Part shown: one piece after another, positions 38,732-46,449 of the stretch
Position numbering within the stretch: position 1 is the stretch's first letter
Layout: every line of letters starts with the position of its first letter
NCBI GenBank assembly: GCA_026415435.1
Contig: JAOAHC010000014.1
Location: 1-64,000, forward strand
Source of the DNA: Clostridia bacterium
Lineage (GTDB): Bacteria > Bacillota > Clostridia > TANB77 > CAG-465
Direction: 5' to 3'
Length of the DNA stretch: 64,000 bases
Notes under the pieces: model-generated
The model's database searches: none
Told to the model about the DNA's origin: nothing
The model's input: only the letters and a program-made list of their open reading frames with translations
Position numbers and translations under genes: made by a program

Positions 38732-39232
38732 ATGAATTTAGAGGTTGGGGATATAGTTCTTGTTAAACCTAAAAGTTTACTTTCAAGGATTATATGTAAG
38801 TTCACCAATTCTAAGTATAGCCATGCTTGTATTGTTTATTCCTCTTCCCCAACTCCTCTCATTTTGGATATTGATTATAATATGTCAAAAATAAGACGAC
38901 TGGATTATTATAATGAAAGAGGATACGACATATTTAGATTGAGGGAAGGGTTGAGTGAGGACGAGAAGATAGCTTTACAAGTATTAATTTTAAATTATTT
39001 AGATAAGGAATATGATTATAAGCAGTTACTAAGCTATTTAAGGAAATTATTCTTTCACAAAGATATAATTAATAATCCAAAGAAGTTTATTTGTAGCGAA
39101 TTAGTTTTCCAACTATATTATGAGCTTGGATATAATTTAAATCCTTCAGCAAAAATTTTAGGAGATATTACTCCACATGATATTAGTAATTCAACTATGC
39201 TTACAAAAATCAAAATGGAGGTTGATTTTTAA
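38732..39232 (+). CDS. Permuted papain-fold (YiiX/NlpC-P60-like) hydrolase
   Basis: A 166-residue protein. It shows the circularly permuted NlpC/P60 pattern: 'GDIVLV' at the start, then His31 in KYSHACIVY, and Cys121 in 'FICSELVFQLYYELG'. Members are amidases or thioesterases; a phage copy could cut wall peptides or lipid-linked substrates. It lies between fibre and lysis genes and may be virion-associated or part of lysis. TAATG overlap joins it to the next gene, so the two are probably co-translated. Confidence 0.65.
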   Translation: MNLEVGDIVLVKPKSLLSRIICKFTNSKYSHACIVYSSSPTPLILDIDYNMSKIRRLDYYNERGYDIFRLREGLSEDEKIALQVLILNYLDKEYDYKQLLSYLRKLFFHKDIINNPKKFICSELVFQLYYELGYNLNPSAKILGDITPHDISNSTMLTKIKMEVDF

Positions 39233-40008
39233 TGAAACGCAAAATTATAAATAATACGTTAAATATAATAATATTTATCATATGTCTTATTGCTATAAAC
39301 GCAATATTTTATTTTAACATATACATCTACAATACAAAGACTCAATATATAAGTACTATAAAAAAAGAATGGAGAATTCAAGCCAAAAGAACTTTAATTG
39401 ATTTAAAGGATCAATTTCTTTTAGAGGCAAAATTAGGTAAATTAAATCCGCATGATGAGCGTGAGGTTCAAGAGTGGGCAATGATAAATATAAACGGTGT
39501 TAGAAATGGTGGAGAAACAGGCGACCCTTTCTTAATTCGTATGCCTGATGAAAAGTTTATATGGGATGGAAGCCCAGATTGTGCAAAACCTGAATTTCTT
39601 ATTAACGGAAGGTATATGAAAGACGAACCTTATCTTCACAAAAATCCCAGTCAAGCTGAAAAAATGTTAAACAATATGAGAAAACTTTATTCTACAACAA
39701 ATGGAGATTATGATAATTATTGGGAATTTGATGATAGTCCAGAACTTTTAGAGTGGATTATAATACCAAATGATAATCTTGGCTTTGATAATGAGCCTAT
39801 CACAAAAGGTGGTATAAAAAATAAAAATTATATTTCATATATATTAGTTCTTGGAACTCAAACTGATGAAATAATGGAATTACATCAACCTATACTAAAA
39901 AGGTTAGATTTGATTCAATTTATATTAAAAATAATACTAGTACTATTCATTATTATGGTTTTTATAAGTTTAATGTTTGTAATCAATTACGTAAACAATA
40001 AGTATTAG
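39232..40008 (+). CDS. Two-pass membrane protein with Cache-like sensor domain
   Basis: A 258-residue protein with membrane segments at about 8-31 and 230-253 and a large extracytoplasmic domain between. That domain (GDPFLIRMPDEKFIWDGSPDC, then 'EPYLHKNPSQAEKM', 'LEWIIIPNDNLGFDNE', 'KGGIKNKNYISYILVLGTQ') resembles the Cache-type sensor of clostridial chemoreceptors and signalling enzymes. There is no cytoplasmic output domain. It may titrate a host receptor, sense cell state near lysis, or exclude superinfection; all inference. Confidence 0.55.
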   Translation: MKRKIINNTLNIIIFIICLIAINAIFYFNIYIYNTKTQYISTIKKEWRIQAKRTLIDLKDQFLLEAKLGKLNPHDEREVQEWAMININGVRNGGETGDPFLIRMPDEKFIWDGSPDCAKPEFLINGRYMKDEPYLHKNPSQAEKMLNNMRKLYSTTNGDYDNYWEFDDSPELLEWIIIPNDNLGFDNEPITKGGIKNKNYISYILVLGTQTDEIMELHQPILKRLDLIQFILKIILVLFIIMVFISLMFVINYVNNKY

Positions 40009-40029
40009 ACGGTGTTTGGTGGTGATTCT

Positions 40030-40374
40030 ATGCATAATTTTGACAAAGAAGGTTTTTTTAAAGTTATATACATTTGTCTTATATCTTTGTTTGGTGCAAC
40101 AGCAAGACAAATAAACTCATCTATTGATGAAGAAAAAAAGGATATAAAAATATTAATACAGAAGGTGTTTTTTCATGGATTTAGTGGTTGGTTATTTGGT
40201 TTAGCCGCTACTAAATATTTAGGATTAAGCGACTTAACTTCTATTACGGTATGTGCTGGAATTGGGGGACTATTCGGATATGACGCTATAAAAGTTATGG
40301 TCAATATAGCCTTAAATACTATATCTAAATCGACAGACGTTAATAAAAACATTAGCGATAAAAAAGGAGAGTGA
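40030..40374 (+). CDS. Holin
   Basis: A 114-residue membrane protein. GGTGGTGAT at 40018-40026 supports ATG 40030 rather than GTG 40012. Hydrophobic segments at about 12-27, 48-64 and 69-88 (VIYICLISLFGATA; GFSGWLFGLAATKYLG; ITVCAGIGGLFGYDAI) and a charged C-terminal tail fit a small holin. It ends inside the leader of the amidase gene, the typical holin-endolysin pair. It should make membrane lesions that release the lysin. Confidence 0.65.
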   Translation: MHNFDKEGFFKVIYICLISLFGATARQINSSIDEEKKDIKILIQKVFFHGFSGWLFGLAATKYLGLSDLTSITVCAGIGGLFGYDAIKVMVNIALNTISKSTDVNKNISDKKGE

Positions 40375-40379
40375 TTTTT

Positions 40380-41180
40380 ATGCCAAGAGTATGTGTTGAT
40401 GCTGGACATGGAGGACACGATTCTGGAGCAATATATGGAAGTCTAGTAGAAAAGAACATCAATCTTACAGTAGCTAAAGAAGTAGCAAGACTACTAAAAT
40501 TGAATGGGATTGATGTTATACTAACAAGAGAACAGGATCTGTATCTTGACTTAAACCAAAGAAGTGTTATATCTAATGTATCTGCTTGTGATTTATTTGT
40601 TTCTATTCACCACAATGCAGGTGGGGGAGATAGAGGAGAAGTAATCCACTCTGTAAAATCAGGGAAGTCAAAAGAATTAGCATATGCAATAGCAGAGGAA
40701 TTTAAAGCAATAGGACAAAGCCCTGTAAATATTTATTCAAAAGCTAATTCAGTTGGCGGAGATTATTTTGCAGTAATAAGAAATACTAAAGCACCTTCAG
40801 TTATTACTGAATTTTGCTTCCTAGACTCAAAAGACAATCAAATTATAGATTCATTAGAGGAACAATTAAAAGAAGCAAAAGCAATAGCAAAAGGAATTTG
40901 CAGAGTTTTAAGCATAAAATATAATGATAGTATTAGCAAAACAGATTCTCAAACACAAGTAGCAAACACTGATACGAATTTAGGTATATTAAAAAAAGGA
41001 AGTACTGGGCAACAAGTTAAAGATCTTCAAACGCAATTAAATAAACTTGGATACAATATTGTTGTTGATGGAATTTTTGGACTAATAACAGAAAATGCTG
41101 TAAAAGATTTTCAAAGAAAAAAAGGACTTGTTGTTGACGGAATAGTTGGGGAAATAACAACAAAATATTTATTTTCGTAG
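40380..41180 (+). CDS. Endolysin: Amidase_3 plus PG-binding domain
   Basis: A 266-residue N-acetylmuramoyl-L-alanine amidase. Start ATG 40380 after AAGGAGAGTGAT. The Amidase_3 core (about 1-175) keeps the zinc ligands His10 (DAGHGG), Glu24 and His77 (SIHHNA), and catalytic Glu144 (VITEFCF). Residues about 200-266 are a peptidoglycan-binding domain (KGSTGQQVKDLQTQLNKLGY...VDGIVGEITT), like those in the hub protein. No signal peptide, so export depends on the holin. Confidence 0.9.
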   Translation: MPRVCVDAGHGGHDSGAIYGSLVEKNINLTVAKEVARLLKLNGIDVILTREQDLYLDLNQRSVISNVSACDLFVSIHHNAGGGDRGEVIHSVKSGKSKELAYAIAEEFKAIGQSPVNIYSKANSVGGDYFAVIRNTKAPSVITEFCFLDSKDNQIIDSLEEQLKEAKAIAKGICRVLSIKYNDSISKTDSQTQVANTDTNLGILKKGSTGQQVKDLQTQLNKLGYNIVVDGIFGLITENAVKDFQRKKGLVVDGIVGEITTKYLFS

Positions 41181-41259
41181 TTATTTTTATCATAGACCAA
41201 GGAAAATCTCAAAAATTTTTAATGTTGTTACAATATTGATATGAGAGGTTGTGATATAA

Positions 41260-41607
41260 ATGTCATTAAACCAATGGTTAATTTTAATAGTTCTTTCTAT
41301 TATATTTACTGCTGCCATAAAAATAATTCCTATTGTTGTGAGTGCAATTTTTAAAGATAAAAAAATATCATACAAACAAAGAAAAATTTTAGAAGATATT
41401 ATAACAAAAACAATAAAAGATCTTCTTGAGTTATCGACAATAAAAGACAAAGATGAGCTTAAAAGTCATTGTATAAATTTGGTTATTTGCGAACTTAAAA
41501 ATCAAAATATAACTGCATTTTCTGAAAAAGAAGTTGAAATTATGGTTGCTTTAATAATTAATACAATAGATAATAGCAAAATTGTAAATTTGCAAAATAA
41601 AAAATAA
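41260..41607 (+). CDS. Second holin-like membrane protein (LLH-type)
   Basis: A 115-residue protein with one N-terminal membrane segment (about 6-30, LILIVLSIIFTAAIKIIPIVV) and a long, charged helical tail, the layout of LLH-family holins. It lies just after the endolysin. It may be the antiholin or a second holin. GAGAGGTTGTGAT precedes the ATG. Its stop lies inside the terminator stem. Confidence 0.55.
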   Translation: MSLNQWLILIVLSIIFTAAIKIIPIVVSAIFKDKKISYKQRKILEDIITKTIKDLLELSTIKDKDELKSHCINLVICELKNQNITAFSEKEVEIMVALIINTIDNSKIVNLQNKK

Positions 41608-41639
41608 TTAAGTCGGCACAAAGCCGACTTAATTATTTT
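41601..41639. terminator. Bidirectional terminator between late and early modules
   Basis: A perfect 17-bp stem (41601-41617 with 41623-41639), 5-nt loop, with T runs on both sides. It lies where plus-strand and minus-strand genes converge. Confidence 0.9.
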
Positions 41640-41827
41640 TTATTCATTGTGCCCCCAGATGTTATATCAAACATCTCGATACAATTACCTTTTATATTGA
41701 ATTCTATACAGCACTCGCAACAAAAATATCTTTTTGTTGTATTACCACCTAAAAAACCTACTGCTTCATATCTATTGCATTGAGGACATTTAATTTTTTC
41801 TAGAGACTGTTTCTTTTTAGAACTCAC
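41633..41827 (-). CDS. Small zinc-ribbon protein
   Basis: A 64-residue protein starting at GTG after AAAGGTGGTG. CPQC near residue 14 and CCECC near residue 36 form a four-Cys zinc ribbon. Such small phage proteins often bind DNA or RNA polymerase. It is last in the early module and co-directional with the helicase gene. Confidence 0.6.
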   Translation of the reverse strand: MSSKKKQSLEKIKCPQCNRYEAVGFLGGNTTKRYFCCECCIEFNIKGNCIEMFDITSGGTMNKK

Positions 41828-41844
41828 ACAACAGCACCACCTTT

Positions 41845-43737
41845 TTATTTAGTGAATTGTTTTAACATTTCAAATTGTGCAGCATACTGATCAATGTTTA
41901 CATTATTCGCTGTTGTGCGTTTCTTTCTACTGCTTAAAACTGAACTATCACCGCCAACAATGTGGACTCTGTCTTTTCCAAACTCTTGTATTGAGTTATA
42001 ATATCTGTTTTTAGCTTGTTTATGAAAGAATTTAACATTAATATCCATAACATCAATGACTTTAGTTATTTTTTTACCATCACTCTGTTTCATAAATTCT
42101 GGCATGTATCCAAGAACATCTTCGTAATTGCAATTTCTTGCACCCCTACCTATTCTTTGAACAAGAGTAATGTCTGAATTGCCAGCACCTGTTAATATAA
42201 CTCCACTTATGATTGGTATGTTCACTCCTGCATCAAATATAGTTGATCCTATCATAACCTTAAAATTACCTTTCCTAAACTCATTTATCGCAGATTGCCT
42301 AATCTTATCAGGGGTTTCTCCCCATATAAATCTTATATCATCTGGATCTAAACCATTTTGCAAAAACATTTCTTTTAATATAAGTCCATGCTCTATTAAT
42401 TGGATTAGGACAAGAATATGTCTACCTTCATTTATCATTTCGATAGCTGGTCTCACAATACATTCAAGGTTTCTTTCTTCATTTTCAACTATCCTGTATT
42501 TATATTCGTCAGAGTATTGTATATCAGCATCATTTTCGTTGTAAGCTTTGTGATCAAAAACCCTATACTCAATGTCTAGTTCGCACAACCTTCCTTTTTT
42601 GATTTGTTCTTCTGCTGTTGTTGTAAATAGTAGTGGTCCACTACCAGCAAACAATTTAAGTGTTGCTCCGTCAGTTCTTCTAGGTGTAGCTGATAAAAAT
42701 ATTCTGTATGGCGCATATACTTCATTTAATACTTCATCCCAAATTTTTGTTCCAACAGCTTGTGTCTCATCAACCATAACAAACTTGCATTTATCATGTA
42801 ACCACTCAATTAAGTATGGTTGTGTTCTTTCGTCTTTGAGTCTTGCACTTAGAGACTGAATTGTAGCGACAATTATTGGTGCGTCAAGCGGCTTTATATC
42901 TTCTATTCTGGTTGAACCTGTTATTTTTGTTTTGCCAAACCAACCGTCTTTTATTTGTATAACATCGTCAGCATTGAGACCTTCAATTCCATTTTTAAAG
43001 TCTTCTGCTGCATCATCAAGCAAAGTTTTTTTATTTGCAATAAATAAAGTTGGGACACCATGATAAGCTGTTAGATATCTTGCTAGTGCTGCTGTTTTTC
43101 CAAAGCCTGTCGGAGCTTTCACAACACCCCTTAAACCTTTCATTGCAGCTTCTATTGCTTCTATTTGATCTGGTTCTAATTGAAATAAATCTTTTGGTTT
43201 CCAATCGAATTGTCTTTTTGGTTTTTGTTCATAAGTGTATTCAACCACATATGGTATATTGTGTTTTTCTAAAACACCACATACATCATTTAAAAGACCA
43301 GTTGGAAATTCATGTAGCCATTTTTTATAAAGATGTATGTAACCATCCCATTTCTTATCTATATATCTTTGTTGTTTTACAGCTGGCTTAAAAAAATACT
43401 TGCAGACATCTTCTATGTCTTTATGTGGTATGTCATAACTACCTTTATATATTTTGCTTGTTATAACGCCACACCTTATAAGGACAGGTGTTTTTACATT
43501 TATGTTTTTATTTTTCCACTCAACGAAACTCTGATCTATCTCTAATTCGTTTTTGAATGGAGTAAGGTCAGAGTTTAAATTATAAACACACTCTATTGGT
43601 AATATCAGTGTTGGCGTGGTGGAATCACCATAAGAGTATTTATAATTTTTATTATCAAGCATCTCTTTTAAACTATCTATATTATGATAATCGACTTCAA
43701 GAATAATATTGTTATCTTTATATTTTACTACTATCAA
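41845..43737 (-). CDS. UvsW-like SF2 DNA helicase
   Basis: A 630-residue helicase. After a 190-residue N-terminal region come the SF2 motifs: Walker A (KAPTGFGKTA, about 207-216), DETQ box (about 318-323), LSATPRR, and motif VI QRIGRGAR (about 527-534). The layout matches phage UvsW-type branch-migration or annealing helicases that resolve recombination intermediates. Start TTG at 43737 overlaps the end of the upstream gene by 20 nt. Confidence 0.85.
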   Translation of the reverse strand: MIVVKYKDNNIILEVDYHNIDSLKEMLDNKNYKYSYGDSTTPTLILPIECVYNLNSDLTPFKNELEIDQSFVEWKNKNINVKTPVLIRCGVITSKIYKGSYDIPHKDIEDVCKYFFKPAVKQQRYIDKKWDGYIHLYKKWLHEFPTGLLNDVCGVLEKHNIPYVVEYTYEQKPKRQFDWKPKDLFQLEPDQIEAIEAAMKGLRGVVKAPTGFGKTAALARYLTAYHGVPTLFIANKKTLLDDAAEDFKNGIEGLNADDVIQIKDGWFGKTKITGSTRIEDIKPLDAPIIVATIQSLSARLKDERTQPYLIEWLHDKCKFVMVDETQAVGTKIWDEVLNEVYAPYRIFLSATPRRTDGATLKLFAGSGPLLFTTTAEEQIKKGRLCELDIEYRVFDHKAYNENDADIQYSDEYKYRIVENEERNLECIVRPAIEMINEGRHILVLIQLIEHGLILKEMFLQNGLDPDDIRFIWGETPDKIRQSAINEFRKGNFKVMIGSTIFDAGVNIPIISGVILTGAGNSDITLVQRIGRGARNCNYEDVLGYMPEFMKQSDGKKITKVIDVMDINVKFFHKQAKNRYYNSIQEFGKDRVHIVGGDSSVLSSRKKRTTANNVNIDQYAAQFEMLKQFTK

Positions 43738-43909
43738 ACTTACCCATCCCCCTTGATTTTTTTATTTCTTCAATCGCAATTTCACATATTTTGTTTCCAA
43801 TGTCTCTTAAAAAATTGCCTATTGCTATACTCGCAGAAAGCATAATTTCTTTCTTTATATTTTCAATAACAACGTTTTCCTTATTAATTATATGAGTATT
43901 TTTTTCCAT
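43718..43909 (-). CDS. Small helical early protein
   Basis: A 63-residue protein with a hydrophobic central helix (IMLSASIAIGNFLRDIGNKI) and a basic tail. A GGGGGT site precedes the ATG. It is the first gene after a strong sigma-A-like promoter and overlaps the helicase start. Function unknown. Confidence 0.5.
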   Translation of the reverse strand: MEKNTHIINKENVVIENIKKEIMLSASIAIGNFLRDIGNKICEIAIEEIKKSRGMGKFDSSKI

Positions 43910-43944
43910 TTTAAAACCCCCAACTTTATATATTTTATAATTTA

Positions 43945-43973
43945 ATTATAAAATATATAGAAAATAAAGTCAA
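43945..43973 (-). promoter_or_regulatory. Sigma-A-type early promoter
   Basis: On the minus strand, TTGACT (43968-43973) and TATAAT (43945-43950) are 17 nt apart, an almost consensus promoter driving the 43909 gene and the helicase. The -10 box lies in a 33-bp palindrome (43927-43942 with 43944-43959), which may be an operator. Confidence 0.75.
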
Positions 43974-44014
43974 TATCTATATATGAGGGCTATACCCTCA
44001 TATATAGATATTGA
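43970..44014. repeat. 20-bp inverted repeat linking two -35 boxes
   Basis: A perfect 20-bp stem (43970-43989 with 43995-44014) with a 5-nt loop. Its outer ends are the TTGA parts of two outward-facing -35 boxes. Confidence 0.8.
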
Positions 44015-44039
44015 CCAAACTATATAGAGATTTTAAAAT
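44011..44039 (+). promoter_or_regulatory. Divergent promoter reading against the early genes
   Basis: TTGACC (44011-44016) and TAAAAT (44034-44039) are 17 nt apart on the plus strand. A transcript would run antisense into the gene at 44058-44258, starting with the inverted repeat at 44042-44132. Confidence 0.5.
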
Positions 44040-44041
44040 GA

Positions 44042-44132
44042 AAAGTCTCAAAACAGATTAGTTAAATCTTAAGTATTCTTCTGCATTCCAGCCATTTCTC
44101 TCACATATTTCTATAATCTGTTTTGAGACTTT
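44042..44132. repeat. Long-loop inverted repeat at gene end
   Basis: A perfect 19-bp inverted repeat (44042-44060 with 44114-44132) with a 53-nt loop. It overlaps the C-terminal codons of the 44058-44258 gene. On the minus strand it is followed by TTTTCATTTT, so it may terminate; on the plus strand it would begin an antisense RNA. Confidence 0.65.
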
Positions 44133-44258
44133 CTTTGCTTTTTCTTCAACTGTTCTTATGATATATAAAAATATAGCATCTTTTACTAAATCAACCACCA
44201 ATTGCTTTGCTGCCTTTTTTACTTCATTAGCCCAAAATTTCATTGCTTTAGACATCAT
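44058..44258 (-). CDS. Small amphipathic early protein
   Basis: A 66-residue helical protein (VKKAAKQLVVDLVKDAIFLYIIRTVEEKAKKV) after AAGGAGTGAG; the second ATG at 44255 is an equal start choice. A hydrophobic central segment suggests membrane contact. Its last codons form part of the 44042-44132 inverted repeat. Function unknown. Confidence 0.5.
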   Translation of the reverse strand: MMSKAMKFWANEVKKAAKQLVVDLVKDAIFLYIIRTVEEKAKKVSKQIIEICERNGWNAEEYLRFN

Positions 44259-44918
44259 TTATAACTCACTCCTTATCATCTTTTTTTCTTTATATGTGTT
44301 TTCAATCACAAGTTTACACAAATACAATATACTTCTTAATGCAGTTACTTTTGCTTTGTCTTTCTTTTTTTCAATCTCACTCCTTTCTTTCATCATTTTT
44401 TCTTCAACTCTTCTTTGTTTTGATTTTTGATGTAATTCAAATATGTCCCAATCTTTACTTCCATATTTTTCTTCTTTAATTTCTTTTTGTGCTTTTTCGC
44501 TTAACTTCTTGAGTATGTTGTCGCTATATTCTTTAGCTTCCTTCTTTAGTTTTTCCTCTTTATCTTTTTCACTTTGTGTTGTTTGTGTTTTCCCATAATA
44601 TCCAGAGTATCCAGAGTATCCAGAGTATCCAGACTGGTATGATGAGCCATTCGACTGTGAACTAGATGCTCTATTTGTTATTACTTCTGGATTTGTATAC
44701 TCTATCTTTATCTCATTTTCCTTTTTCAAATAAGGATTATTTATTGTCTTTGTTTCAGATGTTACATATGCTCTCTCCCTCTCTATTTTGTTAATAGTAT
44801 CAGTATTACTAGACAATATATCTTTATTTTTTAATTCCTCAACAACACCAGAAGAGTTGAGAGATATGTCTTTTTCGATCTCGTTGTTTATTTGTTCTAA
44901 AATACTAAAGTCTCCCAT
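44259..44918 (-). CDS. Charged protein with SGY tandem repeat
   Basis: A 219-residue protein after AGGAGGGG. A low-complexity linker contains YSGYSGYSGYYG, encoded by about four copies of a 9-bp unit (44599-44634). A Lys/Glu-rich helical region follows and then a C-terminal helix (LRSILYLCKLVIENTYKEKK). It abuts the next gene and follows the J-domain gene in one operon. Function unknown. Confidence 0.45.
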   Translation of the reverse strand: MGDFSILEQINNEIEKDISLNSSGVVEELKNKDILSSNTDTINKIERERAYVTSETKTINNPYLKKENEIKIEYTNPEVITNRASSSQSNGSSYQSGYSGYSGYSGYYGKTQTTQSEKDKEEKLKKEAKEYSDNILKKLSEKAQKEIKEEKYGSKDWDIFELHQKSKQRRVEEKMMKERSEIEKKKDKAKVTALRSILYLCKLVIENTYKEKKMIRSEL

Positions 44919-44929
44919 ATTTTCCCCTC

Positions 44930-45694
44930 CTACTCTTCTGGTAATCTTTTAAACCATTTTGAAGATTTTATTATATTAAAATCTTCATTAATTATTACAA
45001 AAATTTCCGAATTTCCTCCTCTATCAGGATGATATTTTTTTGCAAGATTTTTATAATATGCATTAACTTCTGACTTAGTTTTTAAACTGCTTAATTTTGA
45101 ATATCTTTTAAAATATTTTTCCATTGCTTTCTGCTCATGTTTCTTTGCCATCTCATCAAATTTTTTCTTTGTTTCCTCTGTTTTCTTGCTTGATATTTGT
45201 TTTAGTTTATAATATTCATCTGGCTTTGTAACAACTCTAACTTTATATTTATTTAAAATATTTAACACTCTTTTTGACTCTTTAAAGCCTAATTCTTCTA
45301 ACTGAGCTTCTTTAAATTCACCATCTTTCTCCATATATATAACTACTGAACAATTTAAGTTAGATGCTTTAAATATCTTTTCAATCATTTTTTGTTCTTC
45401 TAAATCAAAGAATAAGTAATCAACTTTATATGTGTCAAAATATCTTTCAAGTCTAGCTAAAAATATTTCTGCAAATTCTTGACATCTTGCATCAAAATTT
45501 TTACAATTAAAAATTTTTTCGTTTTCCATTATATGCGATATAGAAAAAACATTTTCGTTTTCATCAATGATATTTGTAAGTCTAAGAGCAATATCTTTTT
45601 CAGCAATAAATAATAAATCATCTTTATTAAACGGAATTACTTTTTCAAAAGGTATCATTCTTAATCCTTTTGAAAACATCATTAATACTGCCAT
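44930..45694 (-). CDS. J-domain (DnaJ-like) protein
   Basis: A 254-residue protein. Its C-terminal 50 residues are a J domain with the diagnostic HPD at 222-224 (AKKYHPDRGGNSE), which should stimulate a host DnaK. The first 160 residues are unassigned, possibly a nuclease- or toprim-like fold; a coiled, Lys-rich linker follows. It may recruit host chaperone to replication or virion proteins. AAGGAGGTAGG sets the start. Confidence 0.7.
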   Translation of the reverse strand: MAVLMMFSKGLRMIPFEKVIPFNKDDLLFIAEKDIALRLTNIIDENENVFSISHIMENEKIFNCKNFDARCQEFAEIFLARLERYFDTYKVDYLFFDLEEQKMIEKIFKASNLNCSVVIYMEKDGEFKEAQLEELGFKESKRVLNILNKYKVRVVTKPDEYYKLKQISSKKTEETKKKFDEMAKKHEQKAMEKYFKRYSKLSSLKTKSEVNAYYKNLAKKYHPDRGGNSEIFVIINEDFNIIKSSKWFKRLPEE

Positions 45695-45725
45695 TTAAAT
45701 TCCTACCTCCTTCCTAAAATAAATA

Positions 45726-45751
45726 AAACAGGGTTTTTAAATACCCTGTTT
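45726..45751 (-). terminator. Intrinsic terminator
   Basis: A 9-bp stem (45726-45734 with 45743-45751) followed on the minus strand by a T-rich stretch. It ends the 45759-45980 unit. Confidence 0.7.
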
Positions 45752-45758
45752 AATTTTG

Positions 45759-45980
45759 TTACTCTTCTAGCTCTTCTTTTTTGTTTAATTCATTTTTTAT
45801 AAGATTTGTTATTTGTTTTGTTTCTTGTTGTATCTCTCTTATGGTCTCTTTGCTTTTATACGTAAGCACTCCGACTGCAACTCCTGTTAATCCAACTATT
45901 CCTATTTTCTTTACAATTCCTCCCGCCAGTTTCATAATCTTTACACTTGTTTTTGTTGTTTCTTTTGCACCTATTATCAT
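45759..45980 (-). CDS. Small single-pass membrane protein
   Basis: A 73-residue protein with one hydrophobic segment (about 19-39, AGGIVKKIGIVGLTGVAVGVL) and a charged C-terminal helix. It forms a self-contained unit: promoter-like motif at 46023-46041, AAGGAGGAAAGG site, gene, terminator. Function unknown; its layout matches the 46109-46345 gene. Confidence 0.55.
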   Translation of the reverse strand: MIIGAKETTKTSVKIMKLAGGIVKKIGIVGLTGVAVGVLTYKSKETIREIQQETKQITNLIKNELNKKEELEE

Positions 45981-46022
45981 TTTATCCTTTCCTCCTTCTT
46001 ACTTTATATCTTTTGATAATTT

Positions 46023-46041
46023 TATTTTATTACTTATACCA
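46023..46041 (-). promoter_or_regulatory. Promoter-like motif, copy a
   Basis: Minus-strand TGGTATAAGTAATAAAATA, identical to the copies at 46378-46396 and 54783-54801, upstream of the 45980 gene. TATAAG may be an extended -10 box. Confidence 0.65.
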
Positions 46042-46087
46042 AAATAATCTACTTATTATTAAATCAAAATTTTAAAAAAACAAAAGA

Positions 46088-46107
46088 GGCAATTCATGCG
46101 AATTGCC
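46088..46107 (-). terminator. Intrinsic terminator
   Basis: Stem GGCAATTC/GAATTGCC with a 4-nt loop, followed on the minus strand by TCTTTTGTTTTTTT. It ends the 46109-46345 unit. Confidence 0.85.
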
Positions 46108-46108
46108 A

Positions 46109-46345
46109 TTATTGTTCTTCGAAATTATCATCGATAATTATATCATCTTCTTCGATAAATTCTTCATTATTGATGTCATTGTTTTTGTTGCTTGTAATTT
46201 CTGTTGTTTGTTGTTCTTTCTTCTTTTCGTCCATAAAACCAACTACTGCTCCTGCTACTGCTGATAATACTGTTCCTATTCCAGCTACCTTTAAAGCTTT
46301 CTTGTTTAAAACCACCTTTGTAACTTTTGACATAATGTTTTTCAT
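46109..46345 (-). CDS. Small single-pass membrane protein with acidic tail
   Basis: A 78-residue protein: a basic N terminus (MKNIMSKVTKVVLNKKALK), one membrane segment (about 20-38, VAGIGTVLSAVAGAVVGF), and an acidic tail. The N terminus resembles that of the small gene at 54794-54949. It has its own promoter-like motif and terminator. Function unknown. Confidence 0.55.
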   Translation of the reverse strand: MKNIMSKVTKVVLNKKALKVAGIGTVLSAVAGAVVGFMDEKKKEQQTTEITSNKNNDINNEEFIEEDDIIIDDNFEEQ

Positions 46346-46377
46346 TTTAAATTTCCCCTTTCGTTTTGTATTATTTT

Positions 46378-46396
46378 TATTTTATTACTTATACCA
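46378..46396 (-). promoter_or_regulatory. Promoter-like motif, copy b
   Basis: Identical 19-mer to copies a and e, placed just after the terminator of the primase gene and before the 46345 gene. Confidence 0.65.
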
Positions 46397-46421
46397 TAAA
46401 AATACACTTTTTAAAAAACAA

Positions 46422-46449
46422 AAGGATAAGTTTAGAATAACTTATCCTT
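46422..46449 (-). terminator. Intrinsic terminator of primase-helicase gene
   Basis: An 11-bp stem (46422-46432 with 46439-46449), 6-nt loop, then TTTTGTTTTTT on the minus strand. The stop codon lies at its edge. Confidence 0.85.

Noticed and set aside
42170-42544. Plus-strand frames inside the helicase gene
   Set aside because: Mirror frames of a clear SF2 helicase.
44158-44430. Hydrophobic plus-strand frame that could be a holin
   Set aside because: Reverse of Lys/Glu-rich helices gives Phe/Ser/Leu-rich sequence; no ribosome site. The holins are at 40030 and 41260.
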